From the NCBI GenBank assembly GCA_930367205.1, contig OV884009.1, positions 100,771,189 through 100,835,188 on the forward strand: a stretch of DNA of 64,000 nt, written 5' to 3'. This document shows positions 13,801-25,800 of this stretch, piece by piece. The DNA is from Acanthosoma haemorrhoidale (taxonomy: Eukaryota > Arthropoda > Insecta > Hemiptera > Acanthosomatidae). Made by a program: the position numbers and the translations under genes. Each line of letters begins with the position of its first letter. Position 1 is the first letter of the stretch. Below the pieces are notes generated by a model. It saw only the letters and a list, made by a program, of their open reading frames with translations, did not search any database and was not told where the DNA came from.

Positions 13801-16800
13801 CTAAGCTCCTCCTCAGAGTTAGCACAACACAAAATGTCATCAAAATAAACTAAAACATTCTTTATGTGACCGAAATACTTATATGTTAGTTTTTGGAAGA
13901 ATTCTGGCAAAACTGCCAAACCAAAAGGGGCTCTTAGATATTTAAAAACGCCAAATGGTGTACTAAAACAACATAACTTACTGGATTCCTCATCTAGTCT
14001 AATTTGATGAAACCCACTTTTTAAATCGAAAAGACAGAAGTGACTTTTGTTAGCCAGTTTCAAACTTATTTCCTCTAAGGTAGGAATTTCATAATAGTCT
14101 CTAACCAAATACTTATTCAAGTGTTGGGGGTCAATGCACAACCTTAGTGAAGAGTCAGGTTTTTCTACAATCACAAGATTATTAATCCACTCACAAGGCT
14201 CATCCACTCGCTCTATTATGTTTGCATGCAATAAATCATCTAAGCAAGTTTTTAATTTATTCTTTATTTTATAAGGAACTCTACGACCTGGATTTGCCTT
14301 AGGAGTAGCATCTTTACTGAGTTTTAACTTGCATATGTCTGGGAAGCATCCTAGTCCACTGAAGACATCCTGATTCTGTTTGAGAAAATCATCGACTGGG
14401 ACAGTAACCTTGTCTATCCGACGAAAAAGTCCAAGCTCAACACACGAACGTAGTCCAAGTGGTGTTCTGTCATCATTCACAATCATGAACGGGGCGTTTA
14501 TTTTCACACTGTCTTTTTGAAGATCAAGATCAACAGAGCCGATCGGTCGAACAACAAATCCACCAAAGGATTCAAGAAGTACATCAGTTTTTCTTATATT
14601 TAAGCCAGCATCAAGTTTCTGAAGAGCAGTAGTTGTTATAACATTAACTTGGGATCCAGTATCGAGTTTAAATTCAATCGGTTGATCGTTAATTTTAAGC
14701 AAGGCCAGCCATTCATCTTTCCCCTGAGTGATAGCATCACAGGCACACAGGTTAAAAGAATCCAACTTAAAAACATCATTACTCGACTCCACCACTTCAT
14801 GAGCCTGTCGAATGCGATTATTACGCTTATTTCCGATGCATTGTTTTGCAAAATGATTGAATTTTTTACAGTAGGAACACTGCTTACCAAATGCTGGGCA
14901 CCGTCCTTTAGCGTGGTTGAAGCCACAGCGATCACAAGCATATAAACTATCCTGACGGTCCCGGAGCTCTGGTGGTCTTTTCATTTCTGGCTTCCGATTT
15001 ACTTCGAGTATCTCCGTCGACGTATCAATCGATGTTTTCACTGTAGGTGGTGCTTTTAAAATTTTCATGTTGAGCTCTGCCATCTCGACTGTTTTACAAA
15101 AATTAACTGTTTTTTCCAATAAAGGGTCCTCTCTCAAAAGTCTTTCTTGAGTACTTTTGTCATAAAGTCCAAGAATTATTTGGGATTTTAGCAATTTTTC
15201 TTCTTGTTCACCGAATTCACAAGGCGCTACTAGTGATTTTAGATCAGTAAAATACCGTTCAAATGGTTCATTTGCTGCTTGCTTTCTGCTAAAAAATTTA
15301 TAAATCACCATTGTCTCATTTTTCCGTGGGGTGCAATGCTTTTCTAGGACGTCTAAAATAGAAATTACTGTTTCATTACCTGGTTTTAACGTCGTGATTG
15401 TGGAGTAAAGTTTTAAACCATCGGATCCCAATAAGTTTTTCAGTCTTGCTACTTGGACCTCTCGCGATTTCTTATCAGTCTCTGTGGCTACAAAATAAAC
15501 TTCTATTTCAGTCCGGAATCTTCTAAAGCTCTCGGAGAGGTTATCCACGTTGACGTCGAATTCTGAGGGTTTGTTGAACTCCATGGCTAATATCACGTCC
15601 CTTTGTTCAGTTTAAACTAAAACGACTGCGCCATGTTTGGATGTAATAAGTAACAACACAAGTTAACAAAAGAACCAAGTTTATTAATCAGTTCACACAC
15701 GCATCACAACATTAGCAATCGGTTTATATACATACAAAGCTCTGGAGGTAACAACCAGGTTCAGGTTATAACTTACAAATGTTACCAACCTAACAGGGTG
15801 GTCTAACTATAGCATTTCTTTTGTTAGTGAAGATACAGAGATTTACCTTCTGGGGATTGATTCCTAAACCATTCTTTTCACACCAATCCCACAAAAGATC
15901 CATCGATGCGGAAAGCAACTCAGAAATGGTTTCTGAGAACTTGCCCCTATGAGCACAGCAATGTCATCAGCATATCCCTGTGCGTAGAACCCTGCAGAGT
16001 TTAGGTTTGTTAACAATGAGTCAACGACCAAACACCACAGTAATGGAGATAACACCCCTCCCTGTGGACATCCTCCCACTGGCTTCATCCACAGTTTGGT
16101 TTGTCCCAATTGTGATTGGAAAATCCTATTCTCTAGCATGGTGTTTATCCAGCTAGAGGCTAAGGAACTAATCCCCTTTCTTTCTAAGGCTGATGCCATA
16201 GTGTTATAGGGTGTGCGATCAAAGGCACCTTCTATATCAACAAAGATGCCTGCCATTATTTCTTTATGAACTAGGGATCTCTCAATCCTGGAAACCAGGT
16301 GGTGGAGAGCAATTTCACAGGATTTTCCTGCCTGGTATGCGAATTGAGCGCTATGGAGCGGTCGTTCTACCAGTATTCCATCCCTAATATGTCTGTCTAT
16401 GACCTTTTCCAAGGTCTTCATTAAAAATGAAGTCAGACATATTGGTCTGTAAGACTTGGGTTCGTCATAGGACTCTTTCCCAGGTTTTGGTATGTAACAC
16501 ACTTTTGCCATCCTCCAGCTTACTGGAATATAGCTCAGCGCCAAGCTTCCCCTTAACAAGTTAAGTATAAGGGGCCTAATTACTGGTAGGCCTTTTTGTA
16601 GCAAGGCTGGGAATATCCCATCAGTACCAGGAGATTTGAAGGGAGCAAAAGAATTAATTGCCCACTCCACTCTTGCAGAATTGACAATTTTATTTGCTTC
16701 TGCCCAGTTACCCTTGCAACTAGTGTGTTCACAGTTGGTAGGGTCATTATTAATCGTATCCATCAGTCCGCAGCCAGGAAAATGTGCGCGCGCCAGGGCA

Positions 16801-19800
16801 CCGAGGGTTCCCTCCTCAGAATCCGTATAGCCCCCTCCCACCCTGATGGAGCCCAATACTCCCCTGTCAGACTGCTTGGATAAGATCCTATTTACTCTAA
16901 ACATGGAAGTTGTATCGTTTATTTCGCTACAAAATTTCTTCCACGCCCTTCTTTTAGCCTTTCTGACTTCTTTGTTATAATCAGTGAGTGCACGTTTATA
17001 AGTGTCCCATCTGCCTGATCTTTTGGCCGCGTTAAAGAGTTTACGTGTAAGAGCTCTTAACTTGCCAAGTTCATTGTTCCACCAGGGACAGTTCCTGTTG
17101 GATCTAACATTACATACAGTGTTATTATCAGTGTATGACTTAATCATTGCCTCAGTCAATGTTGAGTTTAAATGTTCCAAATGCCAGTTGCTACTCACCA
17201 CTCTAGGACAGCATTTTACCTCTTCCTCAAGCTGTGTATAGTAGGTTTCCCAGTTTGTAAGTTTGGGGTTCCTATACACAGCTTCGGACGTGATGTTACC
17301 ACTTAGATCAAATCTAATGTATCTATGATCTGAGCATGACTCTTCTTCAGAGACGTGCCAGCCTTTAACCCTTAGGCTTATAGTACGTGTGCTAAGGGTT
17401 ATGTCAGTGACCTCAGATCTGATTCTATTGTTAAAAGTGGCAATATTGCCTCTGTTTAGAATGTCTAGGTCATTACTAGTTATGTACTCTACTAAACACT
17501 CACCTCTCTGGTTGTTGTTCTTGCTCCCCCAGAGCTGATGGTGAGCGTTCGCGTCAAGCGATACTATAAGCTCGCCCCTTAAGCCAGTCCCTTCCGTTAG
17601 CTTACTAAGTGCCTCGGTCGGGACTCCTTCTTCATATGGGAGGTAGACCGATGCAATCGTCAACCTCCCACCTTGATTTCCCTCTTTGAGGGCCATTTGA
17701 GCTGCTGCTAAATCTCTAGAACAATATTGCCATAGAGGCAGCATTTTAAGACTGCTCTTATGCAGGATACAGACCCTGGCACGCGCGGGTACAGAAATAA
17801 TCTCATACCCACGCATCGCCAGCCCCCCATCCTGCCCTTATACAGGTAAGGTTCTTGTATTAGAATAATATCAATATCCTTACCTCTCACATACTGCTGC
17901 AGAACACCACATGCTGCAATACAGTGGTGCAGATTAATTTGCAGCAGCCTCACCACCATGATCAGTGCCCGCCGGCCACCGGAGGGCCACCCCGAGGCGG
18001 ACGCCGGGAGACAGCACCAAACCCAGGCCTCCCCATCACAGAGGGCCCAGACCCAGCGCGCGCCCCAGCCCCCGCCACTGGGCCACCCCCCGCAGCCGCC
18101 ATAGTCATCGACTTGGGGCCATCCTTTGGAGTTGGCAAATTCGTCGTAGCGATCCCCTTCGACTCCTCCACCTCGGGATCGCTCCTTGCCTCCTCCACCT
18201 TATCAGCCGCCTTTCTCTCCTGTACTACTTTCAGCGGCTTCTTCTTATCCAATACCCTGAGAGCGACCTTAGTGAACCCATAGTTCAGCTTAAGCTTCCG
18301 CTTCTCAAGGTATTCCATGCTAGTCTCTGGGGCAGACAGGATCGAAAAGAAGCCATGCTTCTCCACCTTGGTGCCCAGGAGTCTCCACAATCCAATATCA
18401 GGTACCCTAGAGTTTTGGGTCCTGATCCTCTTCATGAAATGTCCTTCCAGAGGCATTTCTCCTGTAATGAAGGTTCACGATTTTATGAAGCTCCTCCACC
18501 TTTCCTACACGGAGCTCCAGCTCCCCACTGATGTTAAAATTGGGTACTATAATCGACAACCAGTCCTTGGTCTCCTGGTTGTCGCAGATTATGACACAGG
18601 CTCCCACATGTGGGTAAATTCCGCTGAATTCAGCCTGTGTCCCTTTCTCTTCTTCCAGCTGATCGACAAATTTCATCAGCTGGCCCTTCATTTCCTCGCA
18701 ATTCTCCTTCGTCAGCTGAGTGGACGGATATCCACTAGGGATAATCGCCACCCTGCTTCCTCCGGCAGCAATCGCGTAGGATGCAATACTAGCATCCCCA
18801 CCCCTATGCCTCTTTGCCGTAGGCGCAGAGGTACCGGGTGAGGACCTAATCCTTTTCTCTGGAGCGCACCCAGACCCTGCCGTATTCCCGGACCCCGAAG
18901 GTCCTGGAAGTCCGGCCGGATCCTCAGGTGGCCCTCCAGCCAACATTGCCCTCCTCCACTTCTTCCTCTGGGCTCCAGAGAACTTGTGCTTGGAGGTTTC
19001 GCCTGCATCCTTGGATGCAGCGTCCCTACCAGGCGCCAAGCTCTCTGGCTCCATTACCAGTCCGCTTACCTCCTCTACAAGCGTCGCAAGCGAGCTCATA
19101 GAGGCTTCGTCGTCCACTACCTCAGCGTCAAGGTCCATTGAAGGCCCCTGGGCTTAGTCCTCTCCGCTGATCAAGCTGACCAGCTCCTCCATGTCTTCAT
19201 TATTAGTTGTTGTAGTACTCATATTTTGTTCCCACGAAAGCGGGGGAAGTTACTCTGCAGGTACTGCCCCCTCTCCCTGCAGAGGGCATTTAATACAATG
19301 GGGTGCGCCTGGTGCCCCAAGGGGGTCGATTAAAGACAGTGCATTTTTATACACCCCCTGCCATTCGGCCACAGCTCGAGCTCCTCTACACTTGGCTTGG
19401 GTGTTAAGGAGATCTCCACATGGATTTCATGGGGAGATCCCGCCTCTGTCGTCCGCGAGTCCATCGGACTCCCCAGGGGGTACCACGTGGAGGTGACAGT
19501 AGGCGTTGGTAGGGATAGGTCAGACTGGGAGTTCACAAGCAGTGAGTAGGGCACTATTGCTTGATTCCTCCGCTGCGAGTACAGGAGACCCCCGCACCTG
19601 TCTCCCTCTCTAGTCTTTCCATTACCCTACCCATTTACCCCCCATTAAAACGTATATTTTATAAAAAATAATTTATAACGTTATATTTAAGTTAGCTGTA
19701 AGTTTAGTAAGTGAAAAAAAGTAACACCTCTCCTTAGATGTAAACTAATTACCCCTTGATTATCATCACTTGTTCATGGCTTTTTTTTTGTTTTTTTCTT

Positions 19801-22800
19801 AAGTTTATTATTGGTGTAATTTACACTTTTGCTCAGAAGCACAATTAAAATAATAGATGCTTTGGTGAGTATATAATAAAATAGAAACATTTTTAATTTA
19901 AGATTTAAAGAATAATTAAAAAATTATTCTGGGACGAAGTCCCCTATGAATAACAATAGTGCAAAACAAATATTACATTATAAAAAATAAAACATACAAA
20001 CAATACGAAAATGTAAAATAAAGTGTGAACCTCTGCAAGAAAAATAATAATAGTATTAACATAAAAATATTTAACTGCATTTAGAAAATAAAATCATTGA
20101 TGGAAGGCCATAAAAAAACAACAAAAAAACAATATGTGCACAAAACAAAAAGAAGAAGAACAGTATATAAAAAGCCTACTTAATGAAAACCGTCATTTTG
20201 ATACAAAAGAAATATGAAAAACAAGAATGAAAATATAATACAACAGCTAAATCATTCTCAACTGGCATGTGTCTGCCTGGATGGTGGGGAGGTGTTGGAA
20301 TAGGAGGGGTGATTAGGACGATACTACAGCGTATAGGACGGGTAATCTCAGATAATCTTGACGTTATGGAACTCGATGTGTAGATACTCAGATGGGGTAG
20401 GGAGGACAAGGTTTCGGGCCTTCATGCTGTCATGTACATACAGACCAACACCACCGCTCGTCCGGCCAACTCGGTCGTTGCGGAGAAAGGTATAGTTGGG
20501 GAGGGATATAGATGAGAAAGAAATATAAGGTTTTAGCTAAGTTTCAGAGGCAGCGATTATATGGTAAAAGTGTTTGGTGAAATATAAAAATAATTCATCG
20601 TAATGGGCAGATAGGGGTTGGGAATTCATGTGACAGGCAGTTAAAACATCAATCATCCTCAGGAAGATTATTCGAAGATTCGCAACATACTGGCAGGAAG
20701 ACATAACGGGCAACGAAGACAATCGAGAAAATTTAAGCAGTAAATATACACGAAAATAAGTATACACGAATTGGTGTTCCAAAAGTAAAAGTCATATGAC
20801 AAAAGAATATAATAAGTTTTTAGGGAAGAAAGAACATTAGCAAAAGAGGAGAAATCATAAAACCATGTTGGGTGACGGAAGCCTGGCGTGTTATAGAGAA
20901 GTCTGGAAATATAATTTAAACTGTTGCAGGAGCTTTGTGACCAGTAGAAAATAAATATGCATATTATTCAACAAAATAAAATTAGAAGACCACGGATGAG
21001 GGGAAGTTATACAATGACATCCAGGTCCCCCCGGCATACCAATGACCACAACCGAAAGGCCGATGTCCCGCCTGCACTTTACGAGGGCATACCCAAAAGA
21101 AACCGAACTATTTTTATACAAAGTGATGTATTTAATTTTTTAATAAAAAAAAACCCTCTAATATCCTTCAAAGTACTCTCCATTGGAGTTAATACACTTG
21201 TCCAATCTTTCATTCCACTGTGATACACATTTCTTCTTTTGTGATGCCAAAAGTCTTTTTTGTCGTTTCTGTCTTTACTTGTTCGACGTCTAAAAAACAC
21301 TTTCCTTTCATGTCCATTTCCAATCAAGGGAATAAAAAAAAAAAAAGTCGCAGAGGGCTAGATCGGGTGAATAGGGAGAATGGGGCACAGCGGTCATGCC
21401 ATTTGGTCAAAAATCGGCGCACAAATAGCTGTGTGAGTGGGCACCCTTCTTATCCCCTAATCTTCACTTAAGATTCGCTGTACTCAACTCCAAGTCACTC
21501 CACAACTTCTTCGATGGTCAGTCGTCGATCTTTCAGGATGATTTCTCGAAGTTTTTCAACATTCACGTTGGTTCCACGACCGTTCACGTTGAACGACGTC
21601 AAGAGCGAGGTTGTCCATTAATTGAAATTCTCCCACTTTTAAAACCAGAAAATCACTCAAACTCTTGAGTTTTCCCCATAGCATAATCCTTGTAGGCCGC
21701 TTTTAACATTTCAAGAGTTTCTGAACCAGTTTTCCCGAGCAGGAAACAAAACTTCACGGTCACGCGCTGTTCACGAAAATCACCCATCTCAAAAGCGATG
21801 AGCGCGTAAAACAGCTAATAAAAATAAATTAACACAAGCAGAACAGAACCTTCTCCAGTGATGGCATTTGGCATACTGACTGGTAAAAAGTTGCTTTACG
21901 CAATCTTACCGGTGAAACCTGGTACTACAAAAACTCCACCACATACATCAGTTCGGCTTTTTTTGGGTATGCACTCGAACTTCACCTTGACATGTGTGCA
22001 CTGCATTTTTTTTGACTGGCAATGTAATAAGTGATAGATTCAACAGTAGGAAAAACCTGCATAATACAAAGAAAACAAAAATAAAATAATTCTGCTCAAT
22101 AAAATATAAAAAGATAAGTAAACAAAATTAATTAAGTAGATAGAAATTGGGGGAATGGAATTCCAACCATATATGATGAGGCTACGCTAAAAGTAATTGC
22201 CTATTGCTCTTATTAATGGAGTTTTTGGTAAGAAAGTTAAAAAAAAAAATTCTCTCTCTGGGTGTGTAAATACTGCTGGATTGCAGGTAATTGTTGGTTT
22301 GTTGCGGTGCAGCATATGTTATTGTGGGGTGGATAACTGCCTTACTAATTTCTTTTCAGGTGCCAGTTTTCATTTTTTTGTGGAAGTACGGTGACATTTT
22401 AGTAATGAGGTTTTTAGTTTTGTTGCATTTATTGTTTACGTGGTTTGTGAATGTGAGGGAACGGTATAAAGTTACTCCTAGGTAGTGAATAGAATAGAAC
22501 CTGGGTACTTGGGCATTGTTTAAGGGAAAAATGTGTTAATTAATGGTGTCTTTGTTTTTATTTGTTTCATTTTCATTGTTGAAAATATGTTCTTTTGCAG
22601 AGACTGAAGAACCGAGATATAATTTTCAATTCATAAAGTTTCAGGTCTTGGTCAAGATTATAATCAAGAGTATAAACCATTACTAACTGAAGAGGATACC
22701 CGTATCAGAGTGGACGCACTAAGTAATAAAATAAGGGAAGTAATAGAGCACTACAAGCAAGTAGATCCTGTGGGAATGCCCGGAGCTCCTGTCCAAGATC

Positions 22801-25800
22801 CCATGCCTATTCCTGACATGAGGCATTCAAGACATCTTACTACTCTCATTTTAAAAAATGCTTCAGTCCATGGATTATCAAAATTTAGAGTAGATCACCT
22901 CTTTTCAAATTTAGCTTACATGCAGGTACTATACCAAATTGATATAACTTTTTATTTCAATACTTAAATACTGTTTTTATATATTATTAGTGAAAAATTG
23001 ATCCTGCCATAATTATACGTGCATAATTTGTCAGGTTGAAGCTGGTTTCAGATATGTGAAGCTAGAAGTACATGGAAATTACACCTTATCTTCTGTATTT
23101 ACTCGATCTTCTGGAGGATTCAATGTCACTTTGGTTGGTGTCTTATTTGAGGGAGTAGCATTGCTAGAAGTGGCACGTTTAGGAAATCTTGAAGCAACTG
23201 ACATTAATATGGATATCGCTGTCACAGATATCCAGTTGGACTTCCAAAATTTGGGATTCCTGGGCACCTTATTCCAAGGTAAATATCCACATAATTTATT
23301 TACAATGTCATGCATCTGATTTCTTTTTAAACAGGCGACTCAGCCATTAAATTGATACCTTCTATTCCCTACTCAATGCTATGTATTAATATGACTTTCA
23401 GGTCGCAAAATAAACAATAATACGGAACTTTTATTTCGATATTAAAAATTACGGTTCCATTTGAATGAGGTAAATGTACATCATAAAAATTGTAAAATAT
23501 TTTATTTTATTGAATGGCAATTTTTTTTTGGTTCATTTTATTTAAATATGCAAACAAAACATATATGACTTAGTAAAATAGTAGTTATAACATTTTTTTT
23601 AAACTTTATTTATTAATTCACGACTGTGCACCCCCGATATTACGGCTGCTCAATCTGCATCACTCCTCTGGAGAGGGTGAAGTGCGCTGGTCCGTGGAGC
23701 TCCTTCCACTTCTGGACAAAGATGAGGAAGGGCCTGTAATTCTCCTCGTTGTCTACCAGCAACAGCAAGTCTGACTCATCCAAGCTATTCTGGCCAATTG
23801 AGCGAAGCATCCGTGCTCTTTCTTGCTTGTTCTAAGGCTTGACAGGTGAGCACGACATGCTCTGTCGACTGTATCTTTATCCCCGCAATGTGGGCAATTG
23901 GGGCCCACAGGTCTTTTATGCTCGTAAAGCTTGGAACGAAATCCGCCATGCCCCGATAGCACTCTGGAACTCCAGTAATCAGGGGAGTCCCACTTTTTGC
24001 CCTCAGCATGTCCTTTGCAGAGAGGAATTTCTTCCTTAGTGGTACTCCCTTTCGTGGAATTGACATTCCACATCTCATTGGTCCAGTCACTAAGATGATC
24101 CTTCCACTTCCTGGGTACTTCTTCAATTATCCTGCGAAATGGAGGTGGTGCTCTTCTAGATGTCCTCCCTTCACCTTAGCTCGAAGGCGTTGTTCCTGGC
24201 GAACTAAATCTATTGGGTTAGCCACTGCTAGTATCTGGATAGCTTTGAAGGAAACGCGGCAATAGGCTCGCGTACCTCGCAGCAGTGACGTTCTCTGCAC
24301 CTGCTTTATCCTCAATGTCTGCCCCTTATTGAGGTACGCCGACCATATATTATGATTCCTAATACCACGGCCTGTTGGAAAGTCCTTGAGATCGGCCACC
24401 AATCTTAGCGAAGTTGTTAGTCACTCTGTCCGCTAGGTACCCAATGTGAGGTGAAAGGTTCATTTTCCTGCCCAGTCTTACACCTAGGTAGGTCCCAAAC
24501 TTGTCCACAGTTGCTCACACTTATGGGACCTTCCTCCAATGCCCAGGGGAATAGGATGGCCACAGTCTGACATTTTCCTTCTCATCAGGGTGGCTGTTGT
24601 TTTCTTCACAGCCATGTTCATCGTTCTGGATGCACACTACTATTTCACAAGAGTAGCGCAAGCACAGGCTCTCTGCTCAGGAATCCACCGCAATTATCGT
24701 CGGCAGATCATCCACATAGGCTACCGCAGGGATCCCGTGGTCATTAAGGGTCACGAGAACCTTGTTATATACTAGCTTCCAAGGTTCAGGGCCCAGTACT
24801 GACTCCTGGAGACATCTTTGGACTCTGTCAAAGGCAGAGTAGATGTCATACGTCATGACTATGACGTACTTGGAGCGAGTCTCCATTATGTCCCCCCGCA
24901 ACCTATACAGAGCGTCCACCGAGCTCCTACCTTTACTCGAGCCGTACTGTTTGGAGTGATCTGCTTTATCGAGTACCTGTCAAAGCGCCGAATACATCAG
25001 ACTTTCCAGGACTAGAACAAGAAAATTAAATTGTTATAACGAAAAAATCATTGAGATTAGTAGTTAAATTTTGAAATTGTTGAGCCAATATATATTTATT
25101 TTCTTCAACTTATTATTTTTATGTGTGTGATTTCTATGATTGGAATACGATTACCTAATGTTAACTGTTTTTTTTATACTTACAGGAATGATTAATACAG
25201 TCGGCCCCTTCATTTTCGATAGCATTAAACCCTACATGCTGACAGAAGTCAATACTAATGTGCGTGGTGAAATAAATACACATCTAAAATCATTGAAACA
25301 AACTTTCCCAAACTCGATCCCACCTTTAGATTTAGCTATTGCAGAAGTCAGAAAGTTTGTTCGAGGCAGGTACGATCCTTACAAACTCGAAGACTATAAA
25401 CGTACCAAGGGCTTTCTCTCCCTAGATTTAGTAGAAATTTGGGTAACAGGATTAGCATCGTTTTACAGGACAGGTAATGTATCCATATCTGTCACAAATA
25501 ATACAATCTCAATAGGCTGTCATCTTTCTACAAAAAGGTTAAAAGGTAGTTGTCAGTGGGAAGTATCAGGTGGTATTGTTTCCACAGGTGGATTCACCAG
25601 CTTCACTATTGAATATCTTCAAATTGAAACAAAGATAAATCAAAGTTTAAACGTAAGAAATACCCCCAAATTGCAAGACTTTCAAATGAAGTTGGGTAAT
25701 ATTCAACTCAGAATGGATGGACTAGGTACACTTGACTACATCTTAGAATTTATGGCAAATATATTACCAAATATTTTAAGATATCAAATAGTGGATGCCG

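Larger units (their letters stand above)
11309..15795 (-). mobile_element. Complete young Ty3/gypsy LTR retrotransposon
   Basis: A 4487-bp element with 162-bp LTRs, a 5-bp target duplication, a primer-binding site, a polypurine tract and one long gag-pol frame. It inserted into the reverse transcriptase region of the I/LOA element in the same orientation. Every part needed for retrotransposition appears present and the LTRs differ at one site, so the copy may still be competent. No env-like frame is present. The next nearest alternative, a Bel/Pao element, is excluded by the protease-RT-RNase H-integrase order and the YFDD box. Confidence 0.93.
9791..19643 (-). mobile_element. Full-length I/LOA-like non-LTR retrotransposon, copy 1, with nested LTR element
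   Basis: Without the nested LTR element it is about 5.36 kb. In sense (minus) order it has a 5' UTR of about 500 bp, ORF1 (19138-17962), ORF2 (17959 to 9870, interrupted) and a short 3' UTR ending in a (TAA)n-type repeat at 9791-9810. Perfect 12-bp duplications flank it. ORF2 carries endonuclease, reverse transcriptase, RNase H and a terminal Cys/His motif; RNase H plus a TAA-repeat tail points to the I superfamily (I/LOA clades). Copy 2 at 34184-37472 is about 98% identical by eye. This copy is dead: three frameshifts plus the insertion. Confidence 0.85.
21082..21977 (-). mobile_element. Mariner transposon with both inverted repeats, internally deleted
   Basis: 27-bp terminal inverted repeats at 21082-21108 and 21951-21977 match at 24 positions (cgag-g/t-gcatacccaaaa). 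At about 0.9 kb the copy is shorter than the usual 1.3 kb. The minus strand shows the transposase N-terminus (KTGSETLEMLK, near 21700), then a jump to SPDLALCDFFFF (third catalytic Asp, near 21355) and the C-terminus SQWNERLDKCINSNGEYFEG (21168-21228). The first two catalytic Asp residues fall in the deleted or scrambled middle. A TA flanks the left end; the right end is eroded. Such a copy could be moved only by transposase supplied from elsewhere. Confidence 0.85.
7810..22644 (+). other. Proposed intron 1, packed with transposable elements
   Basis: It is bounded by gtatgt and tttcag. It contains SINE-like pieces, the full-length I/LOA element with its nested Ty3/gypsy element, an endonuclease fragment, a mariner copy and an RT fragment. 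All the large elements lie antisense to the proposed host gene. Confidence 0.45.

Noticed and set aside
17924..18841. Several long + strand frames opposite ORF1 of the I/LOA element
   Set aside because: They are GC-rich shadow frames of the minus-strand ORF1 and lack motifs; the minus strand carries the recognised protein.
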